Both the position numbers and the translations under genes were made by a program. Below the pieces are notes generated by a model that did no database searches, was not told where the DNA came from, and saw nothing but the letters and a program-made list of their open reading frames with translations. From Variovorax guangxiensis (GTDB lineage: Bacteria > Pseudomonadota > Gammaproteobacteria > Burkholderiales > Burkholderiaceae_C), in contig NZ_RXFT01000010.1 in the NCBI RefSeq assembly GCF_003952165.1, positions 1 to 64,000 of the forward strand: a stretch of DNA of 64,000 nt, in the 5' to 3' direction. Below, one piece after another: positions 1-7,561 of this stretch. Each line of letters begins with the position of its first letter. Position 1 is the first letter of the stretch.

Positions 1-1114
1 AGCACGTCCAGCGCGAGCGACAGGCCCGAGAGGAAGGCGTCTTCCACGCGGTGGCCGGTGCACCAGTCGCCCGCGATGCCGATGCGGGCCTTGGCGTCCC
101 ACAGGTGGGTGGTGCCCACGGGCACCTGCGTCTGCGCTTCATTCCAGCAGATGGCTTGGGCGTGCGCGGGCGTGGCATGGATGCCGGTGATCTCGGCGAA
201 GGCGCGCAGCAGCTTGGCCTCGACGCGCGAGGGCGCGTCGCGCAGGTGCTCCTGCGACCAGGCCGCGCTGGCCTGCAGCGTCCAGCGTTCGATGGGCTCG
301 CGTCCGGGCTTGGACGATTCGCGCGCCAGCCAGGCCACGCGGTGGTGCGTGCTGCGCGCCGCGTTCCACTGCGGACCGAGGTGCGACATGTCGGGCTGGT
401 TCGCCTGGGGGTAGGCGATCATCAGCGTCCAGCAGGGCGCGATGGTCACGGGTTCGATCCTGCGGGCCAGCGTGGCCGACAGCTTGCCGCCGTCGCCCAG
501 CAGGGCGCGGGCGCCGGCCGGCGGCACGGCCAGCAGCACGGCGTCGAAGCCCGAATACACATGCTGCGAGTCGTCGGTGCCGGAGGTGCGCAGCTGCCAG
601 CGCTTCGCATCGAGCGCATCGGGCTCGATCTGCGTGACGCGCGTGCCGGTGACCAGGCTCTCGCCCAGCGGCGCGGCCCAGCGGGTCACCAGCGAATCCA
701 TGCCGGGCTGGGCCACCCAGTGCGGCTCGAGGGAAGGCAGCGCGGCCTCGGCCACGCGGCCGTGCGCGTCGAGCACGCGCACGAGGTTGGCGCTCCAGCG
801 CTTGCACACGCCGGGGGCGTTCTCCAGCGCCAGGGCAAAGCGCGGATCGCGCACGGTGAAATACTGGGCGCCGCTGTCGAAGCGGCCGAAGGCGGTGTCC
901 ACGCTCGCCATGCGCCCGCCGGCGGCGTCGCTGCGTTCGAACAGCGTGACCTTGTGGCCGGCCTGCACCAGCGTTCTCGCGCAGGCCACCCCGGCAATGC
1001 CGGCGCCGACAACGGCGAAATGGCGGGGGGAGCGCGGCTGGCCCGGGCCGGCTGGGGTTCGGTGACGGTCGGCGGCAGCCTTGGCCGGCTTCTTTGCAGT
1101 TGCGCGAGTGCTCA
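1..1114 (-). CDS. NAD(P)/FAD-dependent amine oxidase-like protein (partial)
   Basis: The gene runs off the left edge, so its C-terminus is missing; about 371 codons are visible. From an ATG at 1114 a basic, Ala/Lys-rich N-terminus of about 30 residues leads into an FAD-binding Rossmann motif (VVGAGIAGVACARTL) with an acidic strand end (FERSDAAGGRM). Near the edge is the second flavin signature, GDWCTGHRVEDAFLSG, typical of renalase-like NAD(P)-binding amine oxidases. Substrate is unknown. It is a single leftward gene, 141 bp downstream of a co-oriented LysR gene. Family assignment is firm; the exact reaction is not. Confidence 0.8.
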
Positions 1115-1255
1115 TGACGGACTCTCTTCTTCTGGATGGAATGCGGATGGATGTGTCTGCACTCTACATCGGTCCGGCAGGCGCTCCGCCTGAGGGCACA
1201 CCCTTAGCGGCGGCGAGCGATCCTCGGCAATACTGATCGGCTCCTCCATCGAGTT

Positions 1256-2209
1256 CTACCGGCCCCTGTGCCGTTCGAGCAGCGCGCGCCGCGTGCCCTC
1301 GTGCTCGAACTGCGCCAGCCACCATTCGAGCGCGCGCCCCGGCTTGCCGGCGCTGCGCACCCGCCACGCACAGTGCAGCGAGCCCAGCGGCGGCTTGCGC
1401 TCCGTCTTCAGCTCGACCAGATGCCCCGCTTCGATGTACGGCCGCGCCATCGGCTCGGGCAGGAAGCCGCCGCCCAGCCCGTGCAACTGCGCCGCGATCT
1501 TGGCCTGCATGCTCGGCACGGTGAGCACGTCCTGCCCACCCACGAGGTGCACCGTGAGGCCCGGCGCCTGGCGGGCCGAGTCGGCCGCCGCCACCGCCCG
1601 GTGCTGCCGCATCACCGCGTCGCTCAGCGGCTGCGTGGCGCGCGCCAGCGGATGGTGCGGCGCCACCGCGTAGACGAAGCTCAGCTCGCCGATCGGCCGG
1701 CTTCGGATGCCGGTGGTGGTGAAGGCCAGGCTCGCGGCGTCGAGCACCGCGCCGATGGCGAGGTCGGCCTCGCCGGTGGTCAGCGCCTCGATGGTGCCCA
1801 TCAGCGTCTCGTCGCGCAGCTTCAGCCGCGTGGGCGGCTCCAGCGCGAAGAAGGCGGTTGCCAGGTCGAGCAGCGGGTCGCGCGCGATCACGCTGTCGAC
1901 CGCGATGGTCAGCATCGGCTCCCAGCCGGTGGCCACGCGCTTGACGCGATTGGCCACCGCGTCGATCTCGCCCAGCAGCCGCTCGGCCTCGCGCAGCAGC
2001 TCGGCGCCGGCTTCGGTCAGGCGGGCCTGGCGGGCGCTGCGGTCGAACAGCAGCACGTCGAGCGCGTCCTCGATCTGGCGCACCCGGTAGCTCAGGGCGC
2101 TGGGCACCAGGTTCAGCGCCCGGGCGGCGGCGGCAAAGCTGCCGGTGGCGGCCACGGTCTGGAGCATGGCGAGGGAGTCGGGGGTCAGCACGTCTCTGGG
2201 GCTGGGCAT
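1256..2209 (-). CDS. LysR-family transcriptional regulator
   Basis: This is a 317-residue protein with the LysR winged helix-turn-helix at about residues 10-70 (SFAAAARALNLVPSALSYRVRQIE, given here only as a region; core AAARALNLVPSALSYRV) followed by a periplasmic-binding-like effector domain. I chose ATG 2209, which has a GGAG six bases upstream, over an in-frame TTG at 2227. It is divergent from the pirin gene at 2369, the usual LysR layout, so it probably controls the pirin/DoxX/flavodoxin/pirin genes and itself. A small inverted repeat lies just upstream of its start. The effector is unknown. Confidence 0.88.
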   Translation of the reverse strand: MPSPRDVLTPDSLAMLQTVAATGSFAAAARALNLVPSALSYRVRQIEDALDVLLFDRSARQARLTEAGAELLREAERLLGEIDAVANRVKRVATGWEPMLTIAVDSVIARDPLLDLATAFFALEPPTRLKLRDETLMGTIEALTTGEADLAIGAVLDAASLAFTTTGIRSRPIGELSFVYAVAPHHPLARATQPLSDAVMRQHRAVAAADSARQAPGLTVHLVGGQDVLTVPSMQAKIAAQLHGLGGGFLPEPMARPYIEAGHLVELKTERKPPLGSLHCAWRVRSAGKPGRALEWWLAQFEHEGTRRALLERHRGR

Positions 2210-2223
2210 GGCGGCTCCATTGA

Positions 2224-2236
2224 TCAAAATATTTGA
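2224..2236. promoter_or_regulatory. Inverted repeat in the LysR/pirin divergent region
   Basis: TCAAA-ATA-TTTGA forms two perfect 5-bp arms in an AT-rich patch, 15 bp upstream of the LysR start and within the 159-bp divergent spacer. LysR regulators often bind such dyads, so it may be part of the operator. The assignment is inferred from position only. Confidence 0.3.
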
Positions 2237-2368
2237 ATGGTGCCATCAAACCGCGGCGCCTTTCCGAAGGGGGCGGCGGCCCAAAATTCTTCACATCCGC
2301 TGCGCATCCGGCGCGGCATACGAAGAAGCCCGAGCACCCCGACGGGGCAGGGCAGAAGGAGTCCGACC

Positions 2369-3070
2369 ATGTTGCAAGTCCGTAAATCCCAGGAACGCGG
2401 TTACGCCGATCACGGCTGGCTGCGCTCGTTCCATAGCTTTTCCTTTGCCAACTACTACGACCCGGCCCACATGGGCTTCGGCAACCTGCGCGTGATCAAC
2501 GAAGACCGCGTGGCGGCGGGCGCCGGCTTCGGCACCCACGGCCACAAGGACATGGAGATCATCAGCTACGTGCTTTCGGGCGAGCTGGCGCACAAGGACA
2601 GCATGGGCAACGTGGAGAGCATTCCTCCCGGCGACGTCCAGCGCATGAGCGCGGGCCGCGGCGTGATGCACAGCGAGTTCAACCACAAGGCCGACCAGAC
2701 CACGCACTTCCTGCAGATCTGGATCCTGCCGAAGGAGCGCGGCGTCGAGCCCGGCTACGAGCAGAAGAAATTCAGCGACGCCGAGAAGCGAGGCAAGCTG
2801 CGCCTGGTGGCTTCGCCCGAGGGCAGCGAAGGCTCGGTGAAGGTGAACGCCGACGCGAGCCTGTACGCCGGCCTCTTCGACGGCGACGAAAAGGCCAGCC
2901 TCGCGCTCGACCCGAAGCGCAAGAGCTATGTGCACCTGGTGCGCGGCGAGCTCGAGGTGAACGGCCAGAAGCTCTCCGGTGGCGATGCCGCGATGCTCGA
3001 AGGCGAATCGCAGGTGACGCTGGGCGCGGGCAAGGACGCCGAAGTGCTGGTGTTCGACCTGGCCGCCTGA
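2369..3070 (+). CDS. Pirin family protein (bicupin)
   Basis: This 233-residue protein has the short pirin N-cupin with metal ligands in GFGTHGHKDMEIISYVL and the downstream motif MSAGRGVMHSEFN, followed by a degenerate C-terminal cupin. Pirins of this size (YhhW/YhaK type) are cytosolic, bind iron or another metal, and some act as quercetin 2,3-dioxygenases. ATG 2369 is chosen because the conserved start (MLQVRKSQERGYADHGWL) begins there and GAAGGAG lies upstream; an extended upstream start has no pirin homology. A rho-independent terminator follows at 3085. A second, longer pirin lies at 4294 in the same run. Confidence 0.9.
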   Translation: MLQVRKSQERGYADHGWLRSFHSFSFANYYDPAHMGFGNLRVINEDRVAAGAGFGTHGHKDMEIISYVLSGELAHKDSMGNVESIPPGDVQRMSAGRGVMHSEFNHKADQTTHFLQIWILPKERGVEPGYEQKKFSDAEKRGKLRLVASPEGSEGSVKVNADASLYAGLFDGDEKASLALDPKRKSYVHLVRGELEVNGQKLSGGDAAMLEGESQVTLGAGKDAEVLVFDLAA

Positions 3071-3084
3071 TCTTTCTCCCCCTT

Positions 3085-3111
3085 GCCGGGCGCTGGCCGC
3101 CCGGCTTTTTT
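3085..3111 (+). terminator. Rho-independent terminator after pirin gene
   Basis: An 8-bp GC-rich stem (GCCGGGCG / CGCCCGGC) with a 5-nt loop is followed directly by six T. It sits 14 bp after the pirin stop and before the DoxX start, so the DoxX gene should have its own promoter or depend on read-through. Confidence 0.85.
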
Positions 3112-3157
3112 CATTTCTCTCTCTATCCGATCCAACCAAACCGAGGAGCTTTCAACC

Positions 3158-3577
3158 ATGGCAACCGCAAACACCGCACCGAATCCCGCACAAGACACTC
3201 TGGCCCTCGTCGGCCGCATCCTTATCGCCTACCTGTTCATTCCCGCCGGCATCGGCAAGCTGATGGGCTTCGGCGGTACCGTCGGCTACATCACTTCCGC
3301 AGGCCTGCCGATGCCCGAGGTGGCGGCGGCGATCGCGATCATCGTGGAGCTGGGCCTGGGCATCGCGCTGCTGCTGGGCTTCAAGACCCGCTGGACCGCG
3401 ATCGTGATGGCGATCTTCACCGTGGCGACTGCGCTGTTCTTCCACAAGTACTGGTCGGCGCCCGAGGCCATGAAAATGATGCAGCAGATCAACTTCAACA
3501 AGAACATCGCGATCGCCGGCGGCCTGTTGGCTCTGGCCGCCTTCGGCCCCGGCCGCTTCAGCATCGACAGAAAGTAA
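3158..3577 (+). CDS. DoxX family inner-membrane protein
   Basis: This 139-residue protein has four predicted membrane segments, starting at about residues 15-35 (LVGRILIAYLFIPAGIGKLM) and including VVELGLGIALLLGF-like and AIVMAIFTVATALFF helices, as in DoxX/YphA proteins. DoxX proteins are linked to redox and thiol stress; the reaction is not established. ATG 3158 has GAGGAG nine bases upstream and follows the terminator at 3085, which rules out the longer reading. A dispersed repeat copy occupies the gap to the flavodoxin-like gene. Location between pirin and quinone-reductase-like genes supports a detoxification role (inference). Confidence 0.85.
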   Translation: MATANTAPNPAQDTLALVGRILIAYLFIPAGIGKLMGFGGTVGYITSAGLPMPEVAAAIAIIVELGLGIALLLGFKTRWTAIVMAIFTVATALFFHKYWSAPEAMKMMQQINFNKNIAIAGGLLALAAFGPGRFSIDRK

Positions 3578-3582
3578 GCTCT

Positions 3583-3673
3583 CCCCCAGGCTTCGCGCAC
3601 TTCGTGTCGCTTCGCCGCCCCCCTCGCCGGGGGCAACACCTGAGGCCCGGCAGAGCCGGTTCCTCGGTGTTCC
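3583..3673. repeat. Dispersed ~90-bp intergenic repeat, copy 1
   Basis: About 90% identical by eye to 47736-47825, in the same orientation. Both copies contain CACTTCGTGTCGCTTCGCC, a short C-run/G-run hairpin (CCCCC...GGGGG), the block GCAACACCT.AGGCCCGGC, and end in CCT.GGTGTTCC. Both lie between co-oriented genes just after a stop codon. It behaves like a REP-type or mobile palindromic element; no coding capacity is evident. Confidence 0.8.
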
Positions 3674-3718
3674 GCGAAGAGACCACCTCCCTTCCTTTTT
3701 CATTCAGGAGTTCCAAAA

Positions 3719-4270
3719 ATGGCAAACATCGTCGTCGTCTTCCATTCCGGCTACGGCCACACGCAGCGCGTGGCGCAGGCCGTGGCGGACGGCGCGGGCG
3801 CGCAGCTGCTGGCCATCGACGCGGACGGCAACCTGCCCGAGGGCGGCTGGGAGCTGCTGGCCGCGGCCGACGCGATCATCTTCGGCTCGCCGACCTACAT
3901 GGGCGGCGTGAGCTGGCAGTTCAAGAAGTTCGCCGACGCCTCTTCGAAGGTCTGGTACACGCAGGGCTGGAAGGACAAGCTCTTCGCCGGCTTCACCAAC
4001 AGCGCCACCATGAACGGCGACAAGGTCACGACCATGACCTACCTGTGGACGCTCGCGATGCAGCACAGCGGCATCTGGGTCAGCATGGGCATCCTGCCGA
4101 GCAACAGCAAGGCCGCCACGCGCGACGCGATGAACTACGTGGGCGGTTACGGCGGCCTGCTGACGCAGTCGCCGTCGGATGCCAGTCCCGCCGAGATGTC
4201 CAAGGGCGATTTCGACACGGCCCGCGCATTCGGCGAGCGCGTGGGTGAAGTGGCAAGATCCCGCAAGTAA
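3719..4270 (+). CDS. Flavodoxin-like NAD(P)H oxidoreductase (WrbA-like)
   Basis: This 183-residue protein starts with a flavodoxin FMN-phosphate loop (FHSGYGHTQRVAQAVADG) and has the second flavin-contact segment IIFGSPTYMGGVSWQFKKF, as in WrbA and NADPH-dependent FMN reductase families. Such enzymes reduce quinones or azo compounds by two-electron transfer, avoiding semiquinones. AGGAG lies nine bases upstream of the ATG. It is 23 bp before the second pirin gene, so the two are probably cotranscribed. Its substrate is not indicated. Confidence 0.85.
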   Translation: MANIVVVFHSGYGHTQRVAQAVADGAGAQLLAIDADGNLPEGGWELLAAADAIIFGSPTYMGGVSWQFKKFADASSKVWYTQGWKDKLFAGFTNSATMNGDKVTTMTYLWTLAMQHSGIWVSMGILPSNSKAATRDAMNYVGGYGGLLTQSPSDASPAEMSKGDFDTARAFGERVGEVARSRK

Positions 4271-4293
4271 CCGGACCCCAAGGAGAACCCACG

Positions 4294-5217
4294 ATGACCG
4301 ACAACGCCCCCGAAACCCGACTGCTCAAGCCGCACGACAAGGACCTCGGAGGCGGCTTCCAGGTCAGGCGCCTGCTGCCCGCGGCGCAGCAGCGCTCGGT
4401 CGGGCCTTTCGTGTTCTTCGACCATTTCGGTCCGGCCACCGAGCAGCCGGGCAGCGAGCACGACGTGCGGCCGCATCCGCACATCGGGCTGTCCACGGTC
4501 ACCTATCTCTTCAAGGGCGCGATGATGCATCGCGACAGCCTGGGCAGCGTGCAGGAGATCCTGCCCGGCGCCATCAACTGGATGACCGCCGGCCGCGGCA
4601 TCGTGCACTCCGAGCGCAAGCCCGAGCGCCTGAAGGCCGACACCTACGTGAACCACGGCCTGCAGCTGTGGGCCGCGCTGCCGCAGGCGCATGAGGAAAT
4701 CGAGCCCAGCTTCGAGCACACGCCTGCCGACGCGATTCCCGAGTTGGTGGAGCAGGGCGCGGCGGTGCGCGTGCTGGTGGGCGAGGCCTTCGGCGCGCGC
4801 TCGCCGGTGAAGACGCATTCGCAGACCGTGTACCTCGACATCGCGCTGCCCGCGGGCGGACGCTTCGAGCTGCCCCCGCTGGCGCCCGAGCTGGCCGTCT
4901 ACGCGGTCGATGCCGACCTCGCGGTGAACGGCGAGCCGGTCGCGGTCCACACCATGGCCGTGCTGCCGAACGGGCAAGGCGGCGTGCTCACGGCCGATGC
5001 CGCCGTGCGCCTCGTGGTGATCGGCGGCGAGCCGCTCGACGGCCCGCGCTACATCACCTGGAACTTCGTCTCCAGCCGCCGCGAGCGCATCCTCGAAGCC
5101 GGCGCCGACTGGGCGGCGCAGCGCATGGGCCACGTGCCCGGCGAGACCGAGTTCATCCCGCTGCCCGGAAAGCCCTTCGGCGTGCGCGAGCCCGACACGG
5201 GCACCACGCCGGTCTGA
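4294..5217 (+). CDS. Pirin family protein (long form)
   Basis: This 307-residue bicupin pirin has N-cupin metal ligands in DVRPHPHIGLSTVTYLF and the conserved MTAGRGIVHSE motif, with a C-terminal pirin domain ending near residue 300. AAGGAG precedes the ATG by about eight bases. It closes the rightward run and is followed by a long perfect hairpin at 5240. With the first pirin, DoxX and the flavodoxin-like gene it suggests a unit dealing with quinones or flavonoid-like aromatics (inference from the families). Confidence 0.9.
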   Translation: MTDNAPETRLLKPHDKDLGGGFQVRRLLPAAQQRSVGPFVFFDHFGPATEQPGSEHDVRPHPHIGLSTVTYLFKGAMMHRDSLGSVQEILPGAINWMTAGRGIVHSERKPERLKADTYVNHGLQLWAALPQAHEEIEPSFEHTPADAIPELVEQGAAVRVLVGEAFGARSPVKTHSQTVYLDIALPAGGRFELPPLAPELAVYAVDADLAVNGEPVAVHTMAVLPNGQGGVLTADAAVRLVVIGGEPLDGPRYITWNFVSSRRERILEAGADWAAQRMGHVPGETEFIPLPGKPFGVREPDTGTTPV

Positions 5218-5239
5218 GCCTCCAGCATGCGGCGGTAAC

Positions 5240-5286
5240 GGCAAGAAGACGAAAGGCCCGCGATGCGGGCCTTTCGTCTTCTTGCC
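5240..5286. terminator. Bidirectional terminator hairpin
   Basis: A perfect 22-bp inverted repeat with a 3-nt GAT loop lies between the convergent second pirin gene and tctA. The stem ends in A/T-rich AAGAAGACGAAAG on one side and CTTTCGTCTTCTT on the other, so it can serve both strands. Confidence 0.85.
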
Positions 5287-5303
5287 GAGGCGGTCGGGGC
5301 CGG

Positions 5304-6872
5304 CTATTTGCCGCCGATCGTCAGGCTCTCCGCAGGCGGTGCGCCCTCGGGCGTCTTCGGCAGCTCGAGCACGGCCTTGCGGCTGCCGCGGCCGCGCCAT
5401 GCGGAGTAGCTCACGCCCAGCAGCAGCAGCGTGCACAGGCCGATGAAGGTGGCGCTGATCGGCCGCGTCACGAACACCGACATGTCGCCGCGCGAGAGCA
5501 GCAGGGCGCGGCGGAAGTTCTCCTCCACCATCGGCCCGAGCACGAAGCCCAGCAGGATCGGCGCGACCGAGAACTCCAGCGTCATCAGCACAGCGCCGAC
5601 GATGCCGAACACCAGCACCTCCCAGATCTGGAAGAGGCTGTTCTGCGTGCTGTACACGCCGGTGGCAATGAAGAACATCGCGGCCGGGAACAGGTACTTG
5701 TAGGGCACCTTCAGCAGCTTCACCCACACGCCGATCATCGGCACGTTCAGGATCACGAGGATCACGTTGCCGATCCAGAACGAGGCGATCAGGCCCCAGA
5801 AGATGTCCGGATGCTCGGTGATGAGCTGCGGGCCGGGCTGGATGCCCTGGATCAGCAGCGCGCCCAGGATCAGCGCCATCACCGCGTCGCCCGGAATGCC
5901 AAGGCTCATCGTGGGGATGAAGTCGACCTGCGTCTTCGAGTGCGCCGAGGCCTCCGGGCCGGCCACGCCCTCGATCATGCCGGTGCCGAACCTGTTCGGC
6001 GTCTTCGACACCTTGCGTTCCAGCGCGTAGGCGATGAAGGTGGTGATGGTCGGGCCCGTGCCGGGCATCGCGCCGAACACCGTGCCCACCAGCGTGCCGC
6101 GGATCATCGCGGGGAAGGCGCGCTTGAGTTCTTCGCGGCTCGGGCGCATGTCGCTGAGCTTGAGCGTGCCGGTGTCGCCGATGGCCTTCATGCGGTTCAC
6201 GTTGAGCAGGAAGTCGGCCACGCCGAACAGGCCCATCGAGATCGCCACCAGCTCCAGGCCGTCGCTCAGTTCGGGCAGGCCGAAGGCGAAGCGGAAGCTG
6301 CCGCTGTTCACGTCGGTGCCGACCACGCCGCACAGCAGGCCGAACAGCGTCATGGCCACGCCCTTGAGCGGCGAGCCGCGCGACATGGTGGAGCCGGCCA
6401 GCAGGCCCAGCAGCATGATCGAGAAGATCTCGGTCGGGCCGAACTTGAAAGCGATCTGCACCAGCAGCGGCGAAGCGAAGATCATCACGATGATGCCGAC
6501 CGAGGCCGCGAAGAACGAGGCGATCATCGTCACCCCGAGTGCCACGCCTCCCTTGCCCTGCCTGGTCATCGGGTATCCGTCCAGACAGGTCACCGCATGC
6601 GGCGGGTGCGAGGGCATGTTCATCAGGATGGCGCCGATGGCGCCGCCGTACTGCGAGCCGTAGAAGATGCCGGCCAGCATCAGGATGGCGGGCACCGGAT
6701 GCATCACGTAGGTGAGCGGCAGCAGGATCGAGATGGCCTGCAGCGCACCCATGCCCGGCAGCACGCCGATCAGGTTGCCCACCAGCACGCCGAAGAAGGA
6801 CCACAGCAGGTTCGAGCCCTGGAAGGCGACGCCGAAGCCGTACCAGAGGTCGTGGAGCGATTGACCGATCAT
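5304..6872 (-). CDS. tctA: Tripartite tricarboxylate transporter, large permease TctA
   Basis: This 522-residue multi-span membrane protein starts with the TctA signature region (GVLVGNLIGVLPGMGALQAISILLP) and carries the repeated motif LVGTVFGAMPGTGPTITTFIAY, giving the two glycine-rich PGxG boxes of the family. TctA is the transport subunit of sodium- or proton-coupled uptake of citrate-like carboxylates. It follows tctB by 4 bp, with GGGAGG as ribosome site. The partner binding protein TctC is not encoded in the cluster, so the substrate cannot be guessed from context. Confidence 0.93.
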   Translation of the reverse strand: MIGQSLHDLWYGFGVAFQGSNLLWSFFGVLVGNLIGVLPGMGALQAISILLPLTYVMHPVPAILMLAGIFYGSQYGGAIGAILMNMPSHPPHAVTCLDGYPMTRQGKGGVALGVTMIASFFAASVGIIVMIFASPLLVQIAFKFGPTEIFSIMLLGLLAGSTMSRGSPLKGVAMTLFGLLCGVVGTDVNSGSFRFAFGLPELSDGLELVAISMGLFGVADFLLNVNRMKAIGDTGTLKLSDMRPSREELKRAFPAMIRGTLVGTVFGAMPGTGPTITTFIAYALERKVSKTPNRFGTGMIEGVAGPEASAHSKTQVDFIPTMSLGIPGDAVMALILGALLIQGIQPGPQLITEHPDIFWGLIASFWIGNVILVILNVPMIGVWVKLLKVPYKYLFPAAMFFIATGVYSTQNSLFQIWEVLVFGIVGAVLMTLEFSVAPILLGFVLGPMVEENFRRALLLSRGDMSVFVTRPISATFIGLCTLLLLGVSYSAWRGRGSRKAVLELPKTPEGAPPAESLTIGGK

Positions 6873-6876
6873 GGCT

Positions 6877-7407
6877 TCAGCCTCCCCACTGGAACAGGGG
6901 CAGCTGAAGCTTCAGCGCCCACCAGAAAACGACCACCGCGATGAAGCACATCGCGAGCGACAGCAGCAGCGCCTCGGTCAGCGTGTTGTCGCGGTCGCCG
7001 AGCGCCGAGATGAACACGATCGCGAAGGTCGCCGGCAGCAGGCCGCCGTATTCGCCGAAGAGCAGGAAGGCGAGGATGCCGAGGATGATGCAGATGCCGC
7101 CACGCAGGTCGGGCATGCCGCCCGGGTGCCCGTGCGAGGCCGCTTCCTCGCTCGCGCCTTCCGCCGATTTTTCGCCGCGCGCGGAGACCGCGATGAGCAG
7201 CCCCGTGAGTGCCAGCAGCGCGCCGAGCGCGACGGGGAAGAAGCCCGGGCCCATGTGCGCCAGCTCGCCGACGCGGTAGCCGACGCCGGCATACACGGCG
7301 GCCAGGCCGACGACGATTAGCAGCGCGCCGCCGTAGTAGTCTTTCTTGAATTTCGAAGCGGGCCGGGGCGCGTGCGAGGCCGGATCTTCACCGAGCTGGT
7401 GCTGCAT
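6877..7407 (-). CDS. tctB: Tripartite tricarboxylate transporter, small subunit TctB
   Basis: This 176-residue protein has the typical four hydrophobic helices of TctB: GALLIVVGLAAVYAGV, GFFPVALGALLALTGLLIAV, a central pair starting GICIILGILAFLLFGEYG, and ALLLSLAMCFIAVVVFWWAL. GAAGGAG precedes the ATG. It is the first gene of a tctBA pair. The 154-bp gap upstream, after the sensor kinase gene, holds an inverted repeat and is the likely regulated promoter. Confidence 0.9.
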   Translation of the reverse strand: MQHQLGEDPASHAPRPASKFKKDYYGGALLIVVGLAAVYAGVGYRVGELAHMGPGFFPVALGALLALTGLLIAVSARGEKSAEGASEEAASHGHPGGMPDLRGGICIILGILAFLLFGEYGGLLPATFAIVFISALGDRDNTLTEALLLSLAMCFIAVVVFWWALKLQLPLFQWGG

Positions 7408-7499
7408 AAGTCTCCTTCGTCTGGAAGGAGCGCAGTCTAGGAATCGAGACTTTCAATCCCCTTTCGGCAGGGGCTCTCGCGGCCTTGCGGGCCGCAAAA

Positions 7500-7515
7500 T
7501 ACGTGTAATCACGTA
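7500..7515. promoter_or_regulatory. Inverted repeat upstream of tctB
   Basis: TACGTG-TAAT-CACGTA, with two perfect 6-bp arms, lies 93 bp upstream of the tctB start in the gap after the kinase gene. Position suggests a binding site for the adjacent response regulator. A GC-rich hairpin (GCGGCC / GGCCGC, about 7479-7495) lies between it and tctB. Function is inferred. Confidence 0.35.
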
Positions 7516-7561
7516 CCGGCCTATCCGGTGAAACCCTTGCAAAAACGAGCGCGGATGCGGC

